Source: Microbacterium paulum (GTDB lineage Bacteria; Actinomycetota; Actinomycetes; Actinomycetales; Microbacteriaceae). Taken from it: 64,000 nt of DNA. Location: positions 1-64,000 of the forward strand of contig NZ_JAAGRY010000001.1 in the NCBI RefSeq assembly GCF_015707995.1, given 5' to 3'. The notes beneath the pieces are model-generated. The model had not been told where the DNA came from, ran no database searches, and was given only the letters and a program-made list of their open reading frames with translations. Below, piece by piece: positions 18,064-26,435 of this stretch (positions are counted from its first letter, which is position 1; every line of letters starts with the position of its first letter). The position numbers and the translations under genes are program-made.

Positions 18064-19830
18064 CTACCGGGCACCGCCCTGGAGCGCCTGCTCGACCTCA
18101 CCCCGGTCCGTGCGGAGTTGTTTCGTATCGGCCCGGGACGGCCACGGGCGCAGGTTGGTGATGATGGGGCGGGCGGTGCGGAGCATCACGACGCCCGTGC
18201 CGAACGGAAGCGTGCGGAGGACGTCGGGTGGCAGGATCGGCACCCGCCGGATCGACCGCTGCGACGAGTGCGCCCCATACGCATCCGTCGTGACAGAGTC
18301 GGTGGTCTCGTCGCGGTCGCCGATCAGAGTGGAGAGGTCTTGCAGGTCTCGGCTATTGGAGGCTCCGCCGAGGATGATTTTCACGATGGAGGCGTCCCAG
18401 ATCGCGTTCGCCTGATTCTCACCCCACTTCTCCCGCGCCTGAGCGAGGGACTGCAGCACCGGGAGCGGGGTGATGCCGGTACCGCCGCCTTCCGCCATCA
18501 ACGTCGGCAGACTGGGCAAGGGCGCGAGGTTCCCGATTTCATCCAACGCCAGCAGCAGCGGCGGATCCATACGTGCGCCGGGCGACCGGGCGGCGATCTT
18601 CCTCGCCGTCTCAACGAGGTCCTCGATGAACGCCGCCACCAGCGCCGACGACGCCCCAGCCCCCGCTCCCGTGGCCAGGAGGTAGAGCGTGCCGTTGCCG
18701 AGAAGAAACGCCTCCGGATCGAACTCCTCACCCGGCCCCGGCGACACCGCGTCCAGGACGCGAGGGTCGGCGAGCGCCGAGAACGCGAGGGACACACCCT
18801 GCCAGATCGAATCCCTCGTCCGCGGGTCTGCCTGCACCATCGCATCCAAGGAGTCCGCCCATCCCTCCGCAGCTCCCGGATGCGAGGAGAGGATACGGAC
18901 AGCGTCGGCAGCGAGAGTCGGGTTCAGCGCCCACTGATACAGGGTCTTCGCATCCCTACCGTCGAGGGCGGCGGCATGGAGAAGGGTTTGGATCGCGGTG
19001 GTGGTCTTCCCTTCCCAGAACCCGGCGTCCTGGACCCCGCCGAACCTTGTGGCGGTGGCGAGGCCCTTCGCGCGGATCATCGCCGTCAGCGGGTCCTGGC
19101 AGCCCCGCACCGGCGACCACCGCATCCCCGCAGGGAGCCCTGGGGCGAGCTGCTGAGGGTCGAACACCGCGACCTTCCCCTTCTTCCCGCGTGCCTTCAA
19201 CGTCGCGGCGAGGTTGTCCGGGCGGGTGCTGGTGGTGATGACGGCGCCGGGTGCGTCGAGGATCGCGTTGATCACCACATGCAACCCCTTCCCCGAGCGG
19301 GGTGGGCCGATCAGCAGGATCGAGTCTTCAACCGTCGCCCACACCTGTCCACCCTTCCCCGTGCCGAGGAGATACCCGACGTCTCCCGGCGCCGGCGTCC
19401 CGGTCAGCGAGGGCCGCAACGTCGCAGCCTTCTTCACCAATGCCTTCGGTGACGCGACCCGGGCGACCTCGACCGCGGTCGCCGTCCCGGCAAGGCGGTG
19501 CGGGTCCGTCTTCGACCGGGAACGGTGAACCGCCCGAACCAAAAAGAACCCCGCTGTTCCGAGCGCACCGAGGAACACGGTGACGACTGCCCAGTAGACG
19601 AAGGGGTTCAGGCCTTCCGCGCCAAGCGCCGCACCCGGGTCTGCGGGGGTGGCAAGAACGCTGATCCCGGAAGCGAAACCCCCGGACGGTTCGGGCAGCC
19701 CGGTGAGGAACGCGGCCACGGAGCCTGCCACCCGCAGCAGCCCGGTGAACACGGCGGCGGTGATGAAGGCTCCGAGGGCGAGGTTGATGAAGAGGTCGTT
19801 GGCGGGTTTCGCCTGCACAGGACCAGACAT
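18064..19830 (-). CDS. Type IV secretion coupling ATPase (VirD4/TraG-like)
   Basis: A 588-residue coupling protein. Two membrane segments lie near residues 15-40 and 70-92, and the Walker A motif GPPRSGKG is near residue 195 with Walker B LLLALDEIGNLAPLP. The region GTGITPLPVLQSLAQAREKWGE is typical of TraG/VirD4. It recruits substrates, DNA-protein or protein, to the conjugation channel, usually by reading C-terminal signals. It is the best candidate reader of the tail shared by six proteins of this element. Confidence 0.9.
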   Translation of the reverse strand: MSGPVQAKPANDLFINLALGAFITAAVFTGLLRVAGSVAAFLTGLPEPSGGFASGISVLATPADPGAALGAEGLNPFVYWAVVTVFLGALGTAGFFLVRAVHRSRSKTDPHRLAGTATAVEVARVASPKALVKKAATLRPSLTGTPAPGDVGYLLGTGKGGQVWATVEDSILLIGPPRSGKGLHVVINAILDAPGAVITTSTRPDNLAATLKARGKKGKVAVFDPQQLAPGLPAGMRWSPVRGCQDPLTAMIRAKGLATATRFGGVQDAGFWEGKTTTAIQTLLHAAALDGRDAKTLYQWALNPTLAADAVRILSSHPGAAEGWADSLDAMVQADPRTRDSIWQGVSLAFSALADPRVLDAVSPGPGEEFDPEAFLLGNGTLYLLATGAGAGASSALVAAFIEDLVETARKIAARSPGARMDPPLLLALDEIGNLAPLPSLPTLMAEGGGTGITPLPVLQSLAQAREKWGENQANAIWDASIVKIILGGASNSRDLQDLSTLIGDRDETTDSVTTDAYGAHSSQRSIRRVPILPPDVLRTLPFGTGVVMLRTARPIITNLRPWPSRADTKQLRTDRGEVEQALQGGAR

Positions 19831-19878
19831 GTCGGCACCTTCCTGACCCTGAAGAAGACAAACGCGCGGGGTCAGGAC

Positions 19879-19888
19879 AACAGGTACG
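19879..19888 (-). promoter_or_regulatory. Element-wide upstream motif, copy before the coupling ATPase
   Basis: Gene-sense CGTACCTGTT, 49 bp upstream of the start codon. Confidence 0.5.
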
Positions 19889-19911
19889 ACGGCGAGCGGA
19901 TAAGCGGGCGG

Positions 19912-20457
19912 TCAGTCGATCCGCTGCACCGAAGTGGTGCCAGAGATCCGCCCCAACAAGATCACCTCACCCGTCGCGCGAGGGGTCTCGCCGCGGTCGA
20001 CGAGCGCGCGGGCGGAACCGGTCGGGCCTGCGGAGCTGTGCCGGAGGATCAGCGCGAGGGCGACGTCTTCACCGGGGACGAACCCGTCCGCGGTGAACTC
20101 CAGAAGGCTCGGCAGTGCTACCAGTGCGGGTGCGGCGTCTTCTGGTGGAGCGAACGGCGACCGCGGCTCCGGCGCAGGTGGCGTAAGGATGTCTGCGTGG
20201 ACGCTGCCGTCCATCTCTCGCACCTCCACCCGGGTTGGTGATCCGAAGCGCCCGACGAGCTTCGTCACCGTGGCTGTGATCTCGTCTCGGCGGATCGGGG
20301 TAGCGGCAAGGCGGTTACCGTTCACGGTCACGACAAGAGTGTCCGCGTTCACGGCTTCGAGGAGAATCTGCGGCAGCACCGCAGGCACCACCAACCCCGA
20401 TTTTGGGGCCACGGAATGTGTCTGGTTGCTGTTCTGGCGACGGCGTCGAAGGGTCAT
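19912..20457 (-). CDS. Element protein of unknown function
   Basis: A 181-residue protein with a basic N-terminus (TLRRRRQNSNQ), a compact alpha/beta part (VNADTLVVTVNGNRLAA) and a C-terminal part EFTADGFVPGEDVALALIL followed by a long strand-rich end. No family is recognised. It overlaps the next gene upstream by 4 bp, and its position between the VirB4-like and VirD4-like ATPases suggests a conjugation accessory role. Confidence 0.6.
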   Translation of the reverse strand: MTLRRRRQNSNQTHSVAPKSGLVVPAVLPQILLEAVNADTLVVTVNGNRLAATPIRRDEITATVTKLVGRFGSPTRVEVREMDGSVHADILTPPAPEPRSPFAPPEDAAPALVALPSLLEFTADGFVPGEDVALALILRHSSAGPTGSARALVDRGETPRATGEVILLGRISGTTSVQRID

Positions 20458-20966
20458 GCCAGAAAGGTGCGACCCGGCCCCGAACGCCCCGCCCCGTCAC
20501 CAACGACGGGTTCAGTGGTGAGGGCTTCCTCCCGCGCAATGAGCTCGCACAGCGCGTCCGCCCACCCGCTCGTGATGTGCAGCAGCGTCTCGTAGTCCGC
20601 GGAGGCGACTTCACCCTCCGAGAGTGTCACCCACGGCCAGCTCCCATCCGGCTGTGGAAGCTGCGCTTCGGATGCCCACGTCCAGGACACCGGGACACGG
20701 TCTTCATCGGACCAGTCGACCCCGGGCGGGTACTGCTCCTCGATCGCGAACCGCGGCGAGGAGCTGTGTAGGGGATACAGCGCGAAATGCCCGGCTCCGA
20801 ACGTCTCCGGATCCTCATACAACAGGATCAACCGGTCCTGCGATTGCTGCTCGATCCGCTGCAACCCGTCATCAAGCGCCATCATGCTCCGCACCAGATC
20901 CTCCTCCGACGCCCCGCCCGAATGACCCGGATCCGAGTGTTCCGGGGCGGGTCCGTCTACGCTCAA
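20454..20966 (-). CDS. Element protein with the shared C-terminal tail
   Basis: A 170-residue acidic protein of unknown fold (residues 20-60 helical, then EDPETFGAGHFALYP and WTWASEAQLPQPDGSWPWVTL). The end CELIAREEALTTEPV with RE at 145-146 belongs to the tail family found on six proteins of this element. The proposed start is TTG 20966, which overlaps the stop of the VirB4-like gene as TTGA; ATG 20887 is the alternative and would remove about 26 residues. It is translationally coupled to its neighbours. Confidence 0.6.
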   Translation of the reverse strand: MSVDGPAPEHSDPGHSGGASEEDLVRSMMALDDGLQRIEQQSQDRLILLYEDPETFGAGHFALYPLHSSSPRFAIEEQYPPGVDWSDEDRVPVSWTWASEAQLPQPDGSWPWVTLSEGEVASADYETLLHITSGWADALCELIAREEALTTEPVVGDGAGRSGPGRTFLA

Positions 20967-22486
20967 GACAGGTCTCCGGAGCGTCCAGGATCCCTGAATT
21001 CCCGGGGTTTCTGGGTCATCCGCTGGGTGGTGTCGAAGGCCCGCAACTCCTCCGGGTGCAACTGATGTTGGACGACGTATGACGATTCTTTGATCCGCCA
21101 CAGCCCCTGCCCCGTCCCAAGCGACGGGAGGAGTTTCTGTTCGGTGCCGGTGAGGCCGAGGGTCTTCCCGGTGGTCCCGATCTGGTCGGATTCTTGCCGG
21201 TAGATGATCCGCGACTCCGCATTCGCGAGCAGGCTGTTGGCGAGGGAGCGCATGGCGGAGCCGTGGTCGCCGACGTTGTCGAGGTCGGTGAGCTTGTGAA
21301 AGATGAGCAGGTTCGCGATCCCGTAATGTCGGGCGAGCCGCCAGTGCGCGTCCATCCGCTTCAACAACGCCGGATGCGACATCAGCCGCCACGCCTCGTC
21401 ATAGACCACCCACCGTTGCCCGCCGTTCGGGTCCAACAGCGCGGACTCCATCCACGCCGACGAGCAGGTCATCAGCACGCTGATGAGGGTGGAGTTTTCG
21501 ACGACGCGGGACAGGTCGAGGGTGATCATCGGCAACGTCGGATCAAACGTCACTGTGGAGGGTCCGTCGAACAGGCCTTGGAGGTCGCCGGAAACGAGAC
21601 GGCGCAGCGCGTGGCCGACCATGCGCCCGTCCTCGGCAAGCCGGTCGTCATCTGTGGGGTCGGGAGTGAGGATGCGGTCGACGACCATCGGCAGAATCGG
21701 CACATCGTTACTCGCGACAACCGCTTGGAGGGCGATATCGATGACTGTGTGCTCCAACGGCGACAACGACCGCTCCAACACCGTCTCGGCAAGGGCACCG
21801 ATCAAATCCCGGCGACGCGAAGCGACCGTGGACGCCCACTCCGCGTCAGAGAGCCCGCCGGGCCGGTAGCCCTCATCGAGCGGATTGAGACGGTTCGACA
21901 GGCCATGCCCGAGGACGATCGCTTTCCCGCCCACCGCCTCCGCAACGGCAGTGTGCTCACCCTTTGGATCGCCGGGGACGTAGACGCGGCGACCGAACGG
22001 GATGGACCGGGTGTAGAGGCTCTTGGCGAGGGACGACTTCCCACTGCCGACGATGCCGGCGAGGACGAGGTTGGGGGCAGTGATGATGCCGCGCTGGTAG
22101 AGCACCCACGGGTCGTAGACGAAGGATCCGCCGGAGTACATGTCCTGCCCGACGAACACGCCCTGGGAGCCGAGGCCGCCTTCGGCGAGGAACGGGTACG
22201 CGCCCTGCAACGCCGCGGAGGTGTCCTGATGCGCGGGCACCCGAAACCCCCGATACGACCGCAATCCCGCGGGACCTGGCTCGCCGCTCCGGGGGAGGTA
22301 GTTCGTCGAGCGTGCCTCGGCTCGTTCCGCGGCGAGCTTCGCCTTCTCAGCGGCGCGTTGCTCGGCGTTCTCCCGGGCGATGACTTGCCGGGCGGCACGT
22401 TCCCGGGTCTTGCGGTTCTTCCGACCTGTGCCGTCTTCGACGAGAACGGTGGAGTAGAGCTTCTTCGGGCTGGTGTGCAGTCCCAT
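20963..22486 (-). CDS. VirB4/TraE-type conjugation ATPase
   Basis: A 507-residue ATPase with Walker A AGIVGSGKSSLAKSLYTRSIPFGRRVYVPGDPKGE and Walker B RWVVYDEAWRLM, plus the late arginine and glutamine motifs of VirB4 proteins. The N-terminal 90 residues are charged and helical. ATG 22486 is preceded by GGAAGG at a good distance, so it is preferred to the upstream ATG at 22522. It should power assembly of the channel and substrate transfer, together with the VirD4-like protein. Confidence 0.88.
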   Translation of the reverse strand: MGLHTSPKKLYSTVLVEDGTGRKNRKTRERAARQVIARENAEQRAAEKAKLAAERAEARSTNYLPRSGEPGPAGLRSYRGFRVPAHQDTSAALQGAYPFLAEGGLGSQGVFVGQDMYSGGSFVYDPWVLYQRGIITAPNLVLAGIVGSGKSSLAKSLYTRSIPFGRRVYVPGDPKGEHTAVAEAVGGKAIVLGHGLSNRLNPLDEGYRPGGLSDAEWASTVASRRRDLIGALAETVLERSLSPLEHTVIDIALQAVVASNDVPILPMVVDRILTPDPTDDDRLAEDGRMVGHALRRLVSGDLQGLFDGPSTVTFDPTLPMITLDLSRVVENSTLISVLMTCSSAWMESALLDPNGGQRWVVYDEAWRLMSHPALLKRMDAHWRLARHYGIANLLIFHKLTDLDNVGDHGSAMRSLANSLLANAESRIIYRQESDQIGTTGKTLGLTGTEQKLLPSLGTGQGLWRIKESSYVVQHQLHPEELRAFDTTQRMTQKPREFRDPGRSGDLS

Positions 22487-22524
22487 GAAATGGTGGCCTT
22501 CCGGCGGAGTGTGCAGTGACACCG

Positions 22525-22534
22525 GTCAGGTACG
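22525..22534 (-). promoter_or_regulatory. Element-wide upstream motif, copy before the VirB4-like gene
   Basis: Gene-sense CGTACCTGAC followed by CGGTGTCAC, 39 bp upstream of the start codon; one of the best copies. Confidence 0.6.
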
Positions 22535-22543
22535 CCTCATGTC

Positions 22544-24007
22544 TCAGATGCCTCGGCAGAGCGGCAGCGCTGCCGCGACGAACGCCTGTGCCTGCTGCCC
22601 GACCAGGCGACGGGTTTCGCACGACGCTTGGATCGCTGCCTGCTCTATCGCCGACACTGCAGCTTCCAGCTCATCGGCGGTAGACGCGGAGATGGCGAGG
22701 AGTCCGGTGTAGCGGAGGACGCCGTGTCCGCTGGTGAGGTCGGCTTCCTGTTGGAGGACGTCTTGGTATTCGGCGGACTGCTGGGCGTCTTCGATCTGCC
22801 CGACCTTCTGCCGCTGCGCCGCATCACTGATGTATTCGGTCTTCTTCTTCCGAATATCCCGTGCTGCCTGATCGGAGCGGATCGGGTCACACAGCAGCGT
22901 GAACGCCCGCCGGATCCCGCTGGAGAGGAGTACGGGTGCGAGGAACCCTGGGTAGACGAGTGAGCGCGGCCACTCACTGATCCACAACACCGCATGATGC
23001 GCGGAGTCGGAGCGCAGCTGGTCCCAGGTCTCTTCGACCGCGACCGGGCCTGCGGTGGCGAGGTCCTGTCCGATCTCGCCGGATCGTTCCAGGGTCGCGG
23101 CTATCGCGGGGTCGTAGGCGGAGCGGAGCACGATGGCGAGCTGCCCTGGCGTGTACCAGTCAGAGGGTTTGAGGTCTGCGGTGCGGAGCGCGGTGGTGAG
23201 CGTCTCCATCTCCTGCCGCAACACGACCGCGGCACCTTTGAGGCTGCCGCCGGCGGTGCGGATCGCACGGGACGCAGCGCGCATATCCAAGCTCAGGGAG
23301 ATGGTCGAGATGTGGCGTTCCCCGGCAGGGCCTGCCCGGTCGATGAGCTCCCGGTACGTCGTCGCGACCCAGGAGTCATCGTCATTGCCGTGCTCAGCCC
23401 ACCACTGCGCGAGCCCCGACCCGGAGTCGGGGACCGTGCGCTCCAGGACCTGCAGACGGGCGATCCGGGTGGACCGACACGCGGTGGACAGGACACGGCC
23501 CCAGGCGTGCACGCGGCGTTCCTGCTCGCCGGGGTCGAGGAGGATGAATGAGGGGTGTGTGACTTCCACCAGCGCCGTCAGGGTCTGCCCGTGCGGGTCA
23601 TGCACCATCACCGCCCCGCTCTCGGGATCCTCGTACTGACGCAACGGCGCCGCATCTCCAGGCAACGCGAGGGTTCCCGCGGGACGTGGCTTCACAATCC
23701 GACGTCGATACCTCGTCTGCTGGAGGGCTTGCCGGAGCACCCAGTGCAGGGTGATCGGGACCCATTCGACGAGCTTCCGCCCACCGACCGGTACCCAGGC
23801 GAGGGCAGCGCCGGTGCCCCAGATCGGGGACGTGTACAACGCGGCCGGGCCTCCGGTGTAAAGGGAGGCGATGAACACGGTAACCGCGACGGAGAGGGCG
23901 ATGACTTGTGGGAGTGAGAGGCCGAGGAGGATCCCGCGTTTGGTGAGGCGGGAGAACTTAACCGCTGACAGTTCGAACTCGGTGCGGGTGGACGCAGTGC
24001 TGGCCAT
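22544..24007 (-). CDS. SCO6880-like type IV secretion membrane protein
   Basis: A 487-residue protein with two N-terminal hydrophobic segments (about 28-50 and 55-75) followed by a long soluble part rich in arginine and aspartate. The layout, PrgI-like helices then a cytoplasmic domain, and its place directly before the VirB4-type ATPase match the SCO6880 family found in actinobacterial conjugative elements. It probably forms part of the inner membrane complex. The 57-bp gap to the next gene holds an upstream motif copy. Confidence 0.8.
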   Translation of the reverse strand: MASTASTRTEFELSAVKFSRLTKRGILLGLSLPQVIALSVAVTVFIASLYTGGPAALYTSPIWGTGAALAWVPVGGRKLVEWVPITLHWVLRQALQQTRYRRRIVKPRPAGTLALPGDAAPLRQYEDPESGAVMVHDPHGQTLTALVEVTHPSFILLDPGEQERRVHAWGRVLSTACRSTRIARLQVLERTVPDSGSGLAQWWAEHGNDDDSWVATTYRELIDRAGPAGERHISTISLSLDMRAASRAIRTAGGSLKGAAVVLRQEMETLTTALRTADLKPSDWYTPGQLAIVLRSAYDPAIAATLERSGEIGQDLATAGPVAVEETWDQLRSDSAHHAVLWISEWPRSLVYPGFLAPVLLSSGIRRAFTLLCDPIRSDQAARDIRKKKTEYISDAAQRQKVGQIEDAQQSAEYQDVLQQEADLTSGHGVLRYTGLLAISASTADELEAAVSAIEQAAIQASCETRRLVGQQAQAFVAAALPLCRGI

Positions 24008-24045
24008 AGGGTGCTCCTGAACAGGCGAACGGATCGGGGTCGCCG

Positions 24046-24055
24046 GTCAGGTACG
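24046..24055 (-). promoter_or_regulatory. Element-wide upstream motif, copy before the SCO6880-like gene
   Basis: Gene-sense CGTACCTGAC followed by CGGCGACCC, 39 bp upstream of the start. Confidence 0.6.
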
Positions 24056-24188
24056 GACAGCACAGCAGGCGGTGACCCGTGAACCACCCCGGGCTCAGGT
24101 CGCTGCTGACCACCAGGGGTGTGCTGTTCACGGGCCACCGCCCGGATGACGGAACATCATCTCCTCTCAGGTGCGGATCGTCTCCAGG

Positions 24189-25613
24189 TCAGGTCTTCGG
24201 CGTCGGCTTCGGCGGCGGAGTCTGCCCGCTGCCACCGTTGTTCGCGGGCGGTGCCTGCGGCTTTGGCGCAGGAGCGCTCGGCGCCGGTGTGGTGGGCTGG
24301 GTGGGCGGGACTGACAGGTCAGGTGGTGGCGGCGCGGACTGCCCCTCACTGGCGGCTCCGGCGTGGCCGTCTGCGGTGCGGCCGATCGCGTCGCCGAGCT
24401 TCGGGCCGGCCTCCGCTGCGCCCTTGGCGATCTTCGCCCCGGCGACTGCGGCGATCCCGACCGGACCTGCCGCTGCAGCACCCGCCCCGGCCCCCGCTCC
24501 TGCACCGCCTCCGGCAGCACCACCGCCTGCGCTGCTCCCCGCCGCTCCGGCACCACCTCCGCCGCCCGGCGAGGGTTTGGGCCCACCCCCTGGAGGGGGC
24601 GGCGGATTCCCTCCACCACCATCGTTCTTGCCGCCGTCCCCGCCGTCGAGGATCTTCTGCGGCCCACCACCGTCCGGTTTCCCAGGGAGAGGCGTGGGCC
24701 GGTTCATGGCTTGCTTGGACTCCTGCTCCGCGGACATGACGTGGTACATGTCGAAGCCGACGAAGGAGATGAACTTGTAGACCATGTAGGGCGCGAACGC
24801 AGCGATGAACATCAGCACAATCCCCGCGATCGGATCCGCAATCGAACTGAGATCCATATCGATCGGCGCGTTGACCTGATTGATCGCCACCAGGAACACC
24901 ACGACGATCACGAGCTTCGAGAAGATCAACGCGAGCACGAAGCTGGCCCACTTCCCGAACCAGCCCTTCGTCGCATCCCAACTCGCCCCCGACAGGGCGA
25001 TCGGTGCCATCACCACGGCGACCAAGATCAGGGCCTTGCGGATGAGGAGACTGAACCAGACGATCGCTGCCGCGCAGATCGCTAAAAAGCTGAGGAAGAT
25101 GGTGATGATCGCCCCGGCACCGGGGGCGGTGAGGTTGATCGCGGTGAGACCTGCGACGAGGACCCCGATCTTCCCACCCATCTCCTCCAACGTCGTCCCG
25201 GTCGCCTGGATGATCCCAATCGAGAGCTGGTCAACGATCTCGAGCAGTGTTGCCGTCAGCGTGATGACGAGGAACGACCCGAGCACCGACTTCCCGAGGC
25301 CGAGGGCGGCGCGGGAGAGGGCGGTGGGGTCGCGGCGGATGAGGCCGGTGATGAGTTGCAGGCAGAAGAAGATCAGCATGACGAAGATCGCAATCCCGAA
25401 CATCACGTTGTACACGCCGATGTAGCCGGCCCCGGTGATGTCGACCAGGGTGGTCGAGTCAAGCAGCGCCCACACGCCTTGGAAGATCCACGACGCAGCG
25501 TGCCCGATCGCTTGGGCGAGCCAGTCGAATGGTGCAGCGACGAGGGTGGCTGCACCTTCGCCGACGGCGTCGCAGACGTTGCTGATGATGGGGACGTCAC
25601 AGATACCAGCCAC
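24189..25613 (-). CDS. VirB6/TrbL-like polytopic membrane protein
   Basis: A 474-residue protein. Residues 30-310 hold about six to seven transmembrane helices and the VirB6/TrbL-like pattern of an N-terminal extracellular part followed by FGIAIFVMLIFFCLQL and IFLSFLAICAAAIVWFSLLIRK. After residue 320 it becomes an extreme glycine-, proline- and alanine-rich disordered tail of about 150 residues, presumably cytoplasmic or in the cell wall zone. It should form the inner membrane channel of the T4SS. The 180 bp before its 3' neighbour contain no gene. Confidence 0.82.
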   Translation of the reverse strand: MAGICDVPIISNVCDAVGEGAATLVAAPFDWLAQAIGHAASWIFQGVWALLDSTTLVDITGAGYIGVYNVMFGIAIFVMLIFFCLQLITGLIRRDPTALSRAALGLGKSVLGSFLVITLTATLLEIVDQLSIGIIQATGTTLEEMGGKIGVLVAGLTAINLTAPGAGAIITIFLSFLAICAAAIVWFSLLIRKALILVAVVMAPIALSGASWDATKGWFGKWASFVLALIFSKLVIVVVFLVAINQVNAPIDMDLSSIADPIAGIVLMFIAAFAPYMVYKFISFVGFDMYHVMSAEQESKQAMNRPTPLPGKPDGGGPQKILDGGDGGKNDGGGGNPPPPPGGGPKPSPGGGGGAGAAGSSAGGGAAGGGAGAGAGAGAAAAGPVGIAAVAGAKIAKGAAEAGPKLGDAIGRTADGHAGAASEGQSAPPPPDLSVPPTQPTTPAPSAPAPKPQAPPANNGGSGQTPPPKPTPKT

Positions 25614-25649
25614 AACACCCCTCCCTTCTACGGGTCGAGATGGTGATGG

Positions 25650-25973
25650 TTAGGAGACGGTCTGGCCGACGTTCCAGAAGAAGTTGATCAACGTCACCGA
25701 CGCGCCGGTAATGATCGCCGCACCGCAGGAGATCAGCACCCCGACCTTTCCCCTCGACGCCAGATGCGGGTTGGAGGAGTTGGAGCCGAAGCCCCACACG
25801 ACGGCGGAGACGATAAGGGCAAGGACGGACAGGATCAGCCCGATCGTCATCACCGCACCCACCACCGTGCGCAGCGCGGCGATACCGGGCAGTCCAGAGT
25901 CGTTCGGGGTGATGTCCACATTCGCGGGCAGCACCACGGCGATGGTGGTGAGAGTGTCGAGAACGGCAAGCAT
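25650..25973 (-). CDS. Small two-helix membrane protein (DUF6112-like), copy A
   Basis: A 107-residue protein with two hydrophobic helices (about 35-60 and 75-100) separated by a short polar loop SSNPHLASRGKVG. Its size, two-helix topology and position beside VirB6 resemble VirB2-type pilin subunits. It is paralogous to the gene 26060-26359: both share the NP-x-x-A-x-K/R-GKVGV loop and the ending FFWNVG or FLLNLGDT. Confidence 0.7.
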   Translation of the reverse strand: MLAVLDTLTTIAVVLPANVDITPNDSGLPGIAALRTVVGAVMTIGLILSVLALIVSAVVWGFGSNSSNPHLASRGKVGVLISCGAAIITGASVTLINFFWNVGQTVS

Positions 25974-26027
25974 GGGTGGGCTCCTTCACAAGCGATCGCC
26001 CCGTACCCGGTCGTGCGGGGTCACTGG

Positions 26028-26037
26028 GACAGGTGCG
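26028..26037 (-). promoter_or_regulatory. Element-wide upstream motif, copy before membrane protein A
   Basis: Gene-sense CGCACCTGTC followed by CCAGTGAC, 55 bp upstream of the start. Confidence 0.55.
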
Positions 26038-26059
26038 ATGCCGGAACGTGCGACGAGGC

Positions 26060-26359
26060 TCAGAGGGTGTCTCCGAGGTTCAGGAGGAAGTTCATCCATG
26101 CCACTCCGGCACCTGCGAGGGCGGCGGCTCCGAGGGCGACGAACACGCCGACTTTCCCTTTCGCGGCGGTCTGCGGGTTCCCGGCGGAGGAGGACACTGC
26201 CCACACGATCCCGGAGACGACGAGCATGAGCACCGAGGCGATCAACACGATCGTGAGCAGCGCGCCGACGATCTCGATGAGGGTGGAGCGGCCTCCGACA
26301 CTGGAGAGATCGGGGTAGACGTTCTCAGCCTGTAGCAGGGCCAAGGTGATGGCAGGCAT
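26060..26359 (-). CDS. Small two-helix membrane protein (DUF6112-like), copy B
   Basis: A 99-residue paralogue of the preceding protein, with helices at about 28-50 and 68-92 and the loop SAGNPQTAAKGKVGV. The upstream ATG at 26359 follows GAGGAGAACC, a good ribosome binding site. Two similar pilin-like subunits in tandem suggest either a mixed filament or a major and a minor subunit. Confidence 0.72.
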   Translation of the reverse strand: MPAITLALLQAENVYPDLSSVGGRSTLIEIVGALLTIVLIASVLMLVVSGIVWAVSSSAGNPQTAAKGKVGVFVALGAAALAGAGVAWMNFLLNLGDTL

Positions 26360-26397
26360 ACGGTTCTCCTCACGACAACGGGGGTGGGTGGGCACCG

Positions 26398-26407
26398 GTC
26401 AGGTGCG
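26398..26407 (-). promoter_or_regulatory. Element-wide upstream motif, copy before membrane protein B
   Basis: Gene-sense CGCACCTGAC followed by CGGTGCCCAC, 39 bp upstream of the start. Confidence 0.6.
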
Positions 26408-26435
26408 CCACCCACCCCGCCAGGCCCCGCTCAGC

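Noticed and set aside
17153..19452. Two long plus-strand open frames across ssb and the coupling ATPase gene
   Set aside because: Both are antisense to well-supported genes with clear domain motifs.
20462..20471. A further upstream-motif-like site (CGCACCTTTC)
   Set aside because: It is only 5 bp before the start codon and inside another gene, unlike the other copies, so it was not counted.
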